NCBI GenBank assembly: GCA_964454445.1
Contig: CAYVTD010000037.1
Coordinates: 1-30,635, forward strand
From: CAYVTD01 sp964454445
Lineage (GTDB): Bacteria; Bacteroidota; Ignavibacteria; Kapaibacteriales; UBA2268
Length of the DNA: 30,635 nt
Direction: 5' to 3'
The stretch's first letter is position 1. Each line of letters opens with the position of its first letter. Below are positions 25,734 through 30,635 of this stretch, one piece after another. The position numbers were made by a program, and so were the translations under genes. Under the pieces are notes generated by a model. It saw nothing but the letters and a program-made list of their open reading frames with translations, was not told where the DNA came from and did not search any database.

Positions 25734-27338
25734 ATGAATTATAAACAATATCGAATCATCATCTCTTTATTTCTTGCTTTTACATTTAGTTTTTCTGTTT
25801 CTTTTTCAGAAGGCAATATATTTCAAGAGATTCGCAAATTTAGCGATGTTTTAAATCTCGCAAACAGAAATTATGTCGATTCAGTTAATACAAACCAACT
25901 GACAGAAGCCGCTGTAATAGCAATGCTCAAACAACTCGACCCTCATTCCATCTATCTTCCCCCAAAAGAAAAAGAAAACGAAGAAGAGCAATTCCGCGGC
26001 AATTATCCCGGTGTTGGCATTATGTTTAGAGTGATAAAAGATACAATCACTGTTCTTGTGCCAATAATAGGCGGTGAAAGCGAACGTATCGGCATCAGAT
26101 GCTCCGACAAGATTATTACTATTAATGGCGAAAATGCCGTAGGGCTCCCAACGGATAGTGTCCCGAAACTATTAAAAGGCCCGGAAGGTACTAAGGTGTC
26201 GGTGAGTGTGCAGAGGCAAGGCACGCCGGGTATGATACCTTTTACAATTACACGCGGTCCGGTACCTTTGAAAACTATCGATGCCTGTTATATTCTCGAA
26301 GGCACTGATATTGGCTATATTTATTTAAATAAATTTGCAGAAACCACCTATTTTGAGTTTATCAAAGCCGCAAAAGAATTAAAAGCCAAAGGTATGAAAA
26401 AACTTATCCTCGATTTGCGCTGGAACCCAGGTGGAATTATGACTCAGGCAACTGCAATAATCGACGAATTTATCGATGGTAAAAAGAAGATTTTATATAC
26501 CCAAGGCCGCCGCTCCGATATGAGCGAAGATTTCTATTCCACTCCCGGTGGCGAGTTTAAAGACATCCCGCTCGTCGTTTTGATAAATTATAGTTCCGCT
26601 TCCGCAAGCGAAATAGTCGCCGGTGCAATCCAAGACTTGGACAGGGGTGTTATCGTCGGTACGACTTCTTTCGGTAAAGGGCTTGTGCAAAGACAATATC
26701 CGCTCGAAGATGGCTCGGCTTTTCGCTTGACGATTGCCCGCTATTATACGCCATCGGGCAGATGCATTCAAAGGGATTATTCAGACCGCGGCAAATATTA
26801 CTCGATGGAAGGAGTTACTGGGCTAAAAGAAGGGGAAAATTTTGAACACACCGGCGAACAAGATACTACTCGACCTCATTTTAAGACTTCAAGAGGGCGC
26901 ATCGTTTTGGGAGGCGGTGGCATTGTCCCAGATTATGTTGTTTCTTACGATACTATCGGCAATTTTGCTAGTGGACTTTTAAAACAAGGAGTTGTTACTG
27001 CTGTTGTTGACGAATATATCTTAACAAACGGTAACGAAATCAGAAAAACATACAACAAAGAACTCGACCTTTTCTTAAAATCTTTTTCAATTGACGATAA
27101 TATTATTTCTATGCTCAAACAAAAAGCAGAAGAAAAAAAAGTGCCTTGGAATGACGTTGCTTTTGCCGAAGAAAAAGAACAAATAGACAGAATCATTCGC
27201 GTCTGGATTACAAACTACATCTGGAGCACTTCTAATGAGTTCCTCGAAGCATATATTCGCGTAAAACAAATCGACAAAGCTATCGAGATGTTTCCCGAAG
27301 CGGAGAAGTTAGCTCAGCTTTATCGTAATGCAAAATGA
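25734..27338 (+). CDS. S41 C-terminal processing peptidase (CtpA/Tsp-like)
   Basis: The 534-residue exported protease cleaves proteins near their C-terminus using a Ser-Lys dyad. It has a signal peptide (1 to about 25), a DPHSIYLPP element (69-77), a PDZ domain at about 92-175 (GVGIMF; IRCSDKIITINGENAVG), and the S41 core: LILDLRWNPGG (224-234), SSASASEIVAGA with nucleophile S290, and GTTSFGKGLVQ with general base K315. All key residues are present. The last 130 residues are helical and follow a GIVPDY segment typical of Bacteroidota CtpA. ATG 25734 is the only workable start: an ATG ten bases upstream is out of frame and stops at once. It probably acts in the periplasm on envelope proteins. 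Confidence 0.92.
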   Translation: MNYKQYRIIISLFLAFTFSFSVSFSEGNIFQEIRKFSDVLNLANRNYVDSVNTNQLTEAAVIAMLKQLDPHSIYLPPKEKENEEEQFRGNYPGVGIMFRVIKDTITVLVPIIGGESERIGIRCSDKIITINGENAVGLPTDSVPKLLKGPEGTKVSVSVQRQGTPGMIPFTITRGPVPLKTIDACYILEGTDIGYIYLNKFAETTYFEFIKAAKELKAKGMKKLILDLRWNPGGIMTQATAIIDEFIDGKKKILYTQGRRSDMSEDFYSTPGGEFKDIPLVVLINYSSASASEIVAGAIQDLDRGVIVGTTSFGKGLVQRQYPLEDGSAFRLTIARYYTPSGRCIQRDYSDRGKYYSMEGVTGLKEGENFEHTGEQDTTRPHFKTSRGRIVLGGGGIVPDYVVSYDTIGNFASGLLKQGVVTAVVDEYILTNGNEIRKTYNKELDLFLKSFSIDDNIISMLKQKAEEKKVPWNDVAFAEEKEQIDRIIRVWITNYIWSTSNEFLEAYIRVKQIDKAIEMFPEAEKLAQLYRNAK

Positions 27339-27355
27339 GTTTTTGCAATGACATT

Positions 27356-27374
27356 TGAAACTGAGTTTCACTTT
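27356..27374 (+). terminator. Weak candidate terminator after the S41 peptidase gene
   Basis: TGAAAC-TGA-GTTTCA (27356-27370) is a six-bp perfect stem with a three-base loop, followed by C and four T residues. The stem is short and GC-poor, so it may not end transcription efficiently. The next gene begins 100 bases on. Confidence 0.25.
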
Positions 27375-27472
27375 TATAGTTATTCCAATAGAACATTCTT
27401 ATAGCAACAATTAAGAATAATAAATTTAAAAATTAATTATCTTAATAAATTATCAATTATCAATTATTCGTA

Positions 27473-28159
27473 ATGTGTGGTAGATTTGCATTATCAGTCA
27501 AAACGACGGATATCGAAAAGCTCTTGCCTTCGATTAAAAGGACGGAATCGCTCGGGCAAGCCCGTTATAATATTGCCCCATCACAAAATATTGCTACCAT
27601 ATTGAACACTATCCCCGACGAAATCAGCTTTCTCAAATGGGGTTTGATTCTTTTTTGGGCAAAAGATGCGAACATTGGCAGCAAGATGATAAATGCAAAA
27701 GCTGAAACACTCGCCGAGAAGCCATCTTTTAAAAACTCATTACGAAAAAAACGCTGCATCATCCCCGCTAGCGGTTTTTATGAATGGCAAAAAGTGCCTG
27801 GACAAAAAATCAAATCGCCATTTTATATAAAAATGAAAGACAATGCTCCCTTTTTCTTTGCTGGTTTATGGGACGAATGGAAAAACCCTGAAAATGGAAT
27901 TGTGAAGACAGTGTCAATTATAACTACTTCTGCAAACGAGATTATGTCGCCAATCCACAATAGAATGCCTGTGATTTTAGATAGTAATTTTCTTCGCCTT
28001 TGGCTATCCGAAGAGCAATCAGGTTTGAAAGAATTGCAAGAAGGGTTAAATCCATTTCCCTCCGAAAAAATGATTGCCTGCAAAGTATCAACTTTAGTCA
28101 ATAATCCTTCAAACGATGGAGAAGAATTAATCAAAGAAATAGATGCAATACAAAAATAA
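27473..28159 (+). CDS. SRAP domain protein (YedK/HMCES-like abasic-site crosslinker)
   Basis: SRAP proteins form a covalent thiazolidine bond between Cys2 and abasic sites in single-stranded DNA, shielding them during replication. The 228-residue protein begins MCGRFAL, so the nucleophile C2 is present after Met removal. Other catalytic-pocket residues are visible: YNIAPSQ (32-38), N75 in INAKAET, E104 in SGFYEW, and H162 in SPIHNRMPVIL. Length fits the family. Because Cys must be residue two, the start at 27473 is firm. A tandem TATCAAT repeat just upstream (around 27451-27466) is the only notable leader feature. There is no lexA or imuB-type SOS gene nearby. Confidence 0.94.
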   Translation: MCGRFALSVKTTDIEKLLPSIKRTESLGQARYNIAPSQNIATILNTIPDEISFLKWGLILFWAKDANIGSKMINAKAETLAEKPSFKNSLRKKRCIIPASGFYEWQKVPGQKIKSPFYIKMKDNAPFFFAGLWDEWKNPENGIVKTVSIITTSANEIMSPIHNRMPVILDSNFLRLWLSEEQSGLKELQEGLNPFPSEKMIACKVSTLVNNPSNDGEELIKEIDAIQK

Positions 28160-28237
28160 CTCAAGGAAAGGTATTAGCTCGGCATAGATAACACTAATAA
28201 GTCTATTTTTAACAAGATAACCTGAAATTGATAAAAT

Positions 28238-28267
28238 CTTCAGAAGGTTCCATACCTTCGGAAGGTT
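28238..28267. repeat. REP-like palindromic repeat pair
   Basis: CTTCAGAAGGTT (28238-28249) and CTTCGGAAGGTT (28256-28267) are near-identical copies with an 18-base period. Each is itself palindromic; ACCTTC-G-GAAGGT (28255-28266 plus flank) and GAAGGT-TCCAT-ACCTTC are two overlapping perfect dyads. The layout resembles short intergenic palindromes dispersed through genomes of this group. Confidence 0.5.
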
Positions 28268-28468
28268 TACGCCAAAAGAGTCATCACAACTATTTCCGTT
28301 TTAGACAGAAAGGGAGATTGAAATTAAAATCATATAAATAATTGTCATAACCCATTGATTTTGAATATTTGATTATATATTTTTGTTTTATTTTGAACAA
28401 TTATAAATAGAAATAGCTCAATTTTAGTAAAAATTACTAATATATTTTTATAATTAAACTTTTTTCCG

Positions 28469-28476
28469 TAACTTTG
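28469..28476 (+). promoter_or_regulatory. -7 element of a probable promoter for the rhomboid-like gene
   Basis: TAACTTTG in the context CCGTAACTTTGCA matches TAnnTTTG. Transcription would start near 28483, leaving a leader of about 80 bases. The -33 position at about 28445-28448 has TTTT rather than TTTG, so the match is partial. Confidence 0.45.
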
Positions 28477-28564
28477 CAACAAATTGTGTTTCATACTGTT
28501 AATATAATAAAGCAGTAAGTATTAGTTTTAATATAAGTATTACAAATTGAACAGAAGCGTCTCA

Positions 28565-29428
28565 ATGGACTATAAAAGATATATTAGCAGCTTTTCCAAG
28601 GGATTTCTGCTATTTGTTTCGTTAGTCTATACAATCAATTATTTTGTGAATGGCGCCATCGACCATTTTTTCTTGCTCCAGCCCTCGACAGTATTAGAAA
28701 AAATGGAATTGTGGCGAATGTTTACTTTTGCATTTTCACCCGGCACGCTCGAAGGAATAGTGCTTTTTGTAATAACCTTCTACCTATTTGCCCCACGGCT
28801 CGAAGAGAATTTCAACAAACATTTGTTTGCAGGTATTATTTTCCTCGTAATTTGCATGCAAGGCACATTAAGCACAATGATTTTCTGGAAACTGCCTATC
28901 GAAATAAAAGGTATGGAGGGCTTGTCCTTTTTTGTGCTAACTCTTTTTGCGGCATTTAATGCTAACAAGCAAATTATCATCTGGCGTTTTCCATCTGTCA
29001 GGGCTTATGTATTCGTGTTTTTAATAGCTTTTGGTTGGGGACTTGTTGTTGGCATTCATACCTTAATTGCTGGTCATGACATTATTTTGACTGCAGTGTC
29101 TTCAGCATTAATAGGCTTGACAAGCGGTTTGCTCGTTTATCTGCAAATGAGATTAGTGAAAAATATTAGAACTTCATTACCCCGCGATAGCGCAGGCATA
29201 CCTGAGATCCCCAAGCCAGCAGAATTGCGTATGGCTATTATCAAAGAAATTGAAAACAGAGATAGACAGGATCGATACAATGATGTGCCTTATTACGATC
29301 AGGATTACTCCATACCGCTCACCGAAGAAAACCTCAACCTGATATTAGACAAAATATCTGTTAATGGAAAAGAGTCGCTAACGATTGCTGAAGAAAAGTT
29401 TTTAGAAGATTATGCAAAAATTTTGTAA
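28565..29428 (+). CDS. Rhomboid-like membrane protein lacking the catalytic Ser-His dyad
   Basis: The 287-residue protein has six hydrophobic segments arranged like a rhomboid core and the conserved ELWRMFTF element (48-55) after the first loop. The catalytic loop that should read GxSG is GMEG (116-119), and the TM6 segment that should read AHLGGALAG reads SALIGLTSG, putting Ala (about 181) where the catalytic His belongs. Proteolysis is therefore not expected; a binding, chaperone or quality-control role like that of iRhoms or derlins is one possibility. The cytosolic C-terminus (about 255-287: LNLILDKISVNGKESLTIAEEKFLEDY) matches the short domain that follows many Bacteroidota rhomboids. 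ATG 28565 was preferred to TTG 28547, which adds six residues without a ribosome site. Confidence 0.75.
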   Translation: MDYKRYISSFSKGFLLFVSLVYTINYFVNGAIDHFFLLQPSTVLEKMELWRMFTFAFSPGTLEGIVLFVITFYLFAPRLEENFNKHLFAGIIFLVICMQGTLSTMIFWKLPIEIKGMEGLSFFVLTLFAAFNANKQIIIWRFPSVRAYVFVFLIAFGWGLVVGIHTLIAGHDIILTAVSSALIGLTSGLLVYLQMRLVKNIRTSLPRDSAGIPEIPKPAELRMAIIKEIENRDRQDRYNDVPYYDQDYSIPLTEENLNLILDKISVNGKESLTIAEEKFLEDYAKIL

Positions 29429-29516
29429 TATTTCTTCAGTTTTTTAGTAAATTGAGAGTTTTCTCTTTATAATAAGCAAAAAACATTGTTAATTGGAATA
29501 AACAGGGAGTATTATT

Positions 29517-30548
29517 ATGGCAGACAAACAGCAATATCTCAATAAAGAACAACTCGTCGAGCAAATCGACATAAAAAAGATTAATCTTGTCGAATATGTC
29601 GATGCAATGGGAAAAATGGCTTTCCAGGCGCGTAACATTCACCGTGCAGCCAACATTTTCGTTAAAATGCTCGAAGATGAAAAATGTAGTGTCATTTTAA
29701 CTATGGCTGGTTCGCTATTTAGTGCCGGTTTGAAAAATGTGGTTGTTGATATGCTTAACAACAATATGATAGATGCCATAGTTTCCACAGGTGCAATTAT
29801 CGTTGATCAGGACTTCTTCGAAGCGCTTGGCTTCAAACATTACAGAGGCACTCCCTGGGTAGATGACAACGAATTACGCGATTTAGCGATTGATCGTATC
29901 TACGACACTTTCATCGACGAAGACGAGCTACGTGTTTGCGATATGACCGTTGGCGAAATTGCCAACTCTCTCGAGCCTCGCCCATATAGCTCTCGCGAAT
30001 TTATAACCGAAATGGGCAAATGGCTTGTGCTAAACAATCAAGGTGAAGGCTCGGTCGTAAGAACTGCCTACGAAAAAGGTGTTCCTATCTTCGTGCCTGC
30101 TTTTTCAGATTGCTCTGCCGGTTTTGGGCTTATTTACCATCAATTTCACACGAAAGGCGAGGTTGTTAGCATAGATTCCGTGAAAGATTTCCTCGAGCTA
30201 ACCAAGTTGAAAATCGAAGCAGTAGAAACAGGTATTTTTATGATTGGTGGTGGTGTTCCCAAAAATTTCACTCAAGATGTAGTCGTTGCCGCAGATGTTC
30301 TCGAAACTGAGGCAAAAATGCACAAATATGCCATTCAAATAACTGTTGCAGACGAGCGCGACGGAGGGCTCTCCGGCTCTACATTAAAGGAAGCAAGTTC
30401 CTGGGGCAAGGTAGAAACCACTTTCGAGCAAATGGTCTATGGCGAAGCGACGGTTGTAATGCCAATGATTGCCTCTTATGCTTACCACAAACAGGCTATG
30501 AAAAATCGTAAACAAAAGAATTACAACAAACTGCTCTTTGACCAATAA
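29517..30548 (+). CDS. Deoxyhypusine synthase-family protein
   Basis: The 343-residue protein matches the NAD-dependent deoxyhypusine synthase fold: AGSLFSAGLKNVVVDML (64-80), VSTGAIIVDQDFF (89-101), FVPAFSDCSAGFG (192-204), GIFMIGGGVPKNF (239-251), and the end motif ASSWGKVETTFEQ with K298, the lysine that carries the aminobutyl intermediate in the eukaryotic enzyme. In eukaryotes and archaea the enzyme modifies eIF5A with spermidine. Bacteria have EF-P rather than eIF5A, so bacterial members probably work in polyamine metabolism (for example homospermidine-type transfer) or on an unknown acceptor. AGGGAG (29504-29509) lies seven bases before the ATG. No other polyamine gene is visible in the window. 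Confidence 0.88.
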   Translation: MADKQQYLNKEQLVEQIDIKKINLVEYVDAMGKMAFQARNIHRAANIFVKMLEDEKCSVILTMAGSLFSAGLKNVVVDMLNNNMIDAIVSTGAIIVDQDFFEALGFKHYRGTPWVDDNELRDLAIDRIYDTFIDEDELRVCDMTVGEIANSLEPRPYSSREFITEMGKWLVLNNQGEGSVVRTAYEKGVPIFVPAFSDCSAGFGLIYHQFHTKGEVVSIDSVKDFLELTKLKIEAVETGIFMIGGGVPKNFTQDVVVAADVLETEAKMHKYAIQITVADERDGGLSGSTLKEASSWGKVETTFEQMVYGEATVVMPMIASYAYHKQAMKNRKQKNYNKLLFDQ

Positions 30549-30552
30549 TAAT

Positions 30553-30577
30553 AACAAGAGCTATTGTTTTATTTAAT
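30553..30577 (+). terminator. Candidate terminator of the deoxyhypusine synthase-like gene
   Basis: AACAA (30553-30557) and TTGTT (30564-30568) can form a five-bp stem around GAGCTA, followed by T-rich sequence (TTATTTAATTTTT). The stem is short and AT-only at its base, so efficiency is doubtful. Confidence 0.3.
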
Positions 30578-30635
30578 TTTTATGTATATGAATATAGGAT
30601 TGTTGATCTAGTGAAGGTACTTTTTTCCTTGCCTT

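Larger units (their letters stand above)
28160..28564. other. 405-base intergenic region between the SRAP and rhomboid-like genes
   Basis: The stretch holds an 18-bp-period repeat (28238-28267) and, near its right end, a TAnnTTTG promoter element (28469-28476). The rest is AT-rich sequence with no convincing reading frame, tRNA or strong terminator that I can see. Confidence 0.5.

Noticed and set aside
1..30635. CRISPR array, prophage, toxin-antitoxin or defence island
   Set aside because: No regularly spaced direct repeats, integrase, capsid, cas, nuclease-ATPase or toxin-antitoxin pair was recognised; nearly all genes are assignable to housekeeping, transport or envelope families.

Overview
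The window reads as chromosome of an AT-rich member of the Bacteroidota/Chlorobi (FCB) group. Evidence seen in the sequence: a large secreted protein with a C-terminal type IX secretion (T9SS) sorting domain, an outer-membrane beta-barrel receptor with a CarboxypepD_reg-like N-terminus, a DUF3098 membrane protein, a FeoA-FeoB fusion, a rhomboid-like protein with a Bacteroidota-type C-terminal tail, and promoters of the TTTG-N20-TAnnTTTG type, best seen in front of the tRNA-Glu gene. I cannot place it more exactly; an Ignavibacteria/Kapabacteria-like lineage would fit as well as a classical Bacteroidota one.

Layout. 1-1330: end of an unidentified proline-rich gene with a strong terminator, then a small, very AT-rich cluster of two damaged genes (isochorismatase-like with an internal in-frame deletion; YdeI-like lacking its second half) and an intact isoprenylcysteine-methyltransferase-like membrane protein. 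1446-6097 (minus strand): a CoA-type NUDIX hydrolase behind a TonB-linked receptor, then era behind a DUF3098 gene with an 8-bp overlap. 6235-10478 (plus): rsmI, a membrane-anchored SRPBCC/GyrI-like protein, a single-domain response regulator, holA and trmB. 10484-13265 (minus): a secreted DUF2147 protein and a three-PAS histidine kinase. 13437-13970 (plus): cobO. 13976-20168 (minus): a giant PNGase F-like T9SS cargo protein and feoAB. 20409-20480: tRNA-Glu(TTC). 20664-22491 (minus): an HD-GYP phosphodiesterase and murI. 22872-24080 (plus): a PPi-type phosphofructokinase. 24372-25556 (minus): a trans-sulfuration PLP enzyme. 25734-30548 (plus): a C-terminal-processing protease, an SRAP DNA-protein crosslink protein, a catalytically dead rhomboid, and a deoxyhypusine-synthase-like enzyme.

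Most genes are housekeeping (translation and ribosome assembly: era, rsmI, trmB, tRNA-Glu; replication: holA; wall: murI; glycolysis; iron and cobalamin). I see no CRISPR array, phage, integrase, transposase or recognised defence cluster. The most interesting items are the PNGase F-like protein whose catalytic fold is interrupted by a LamG-like insertion, the pseudo-rhomboid, the bacterial deoxyhypusine-synthase homologue, the set of perfect inverted repeats in front of feoAB, and the decayed gene pair near the left end. All assignments come from reading motifs by eye; no database search was run.
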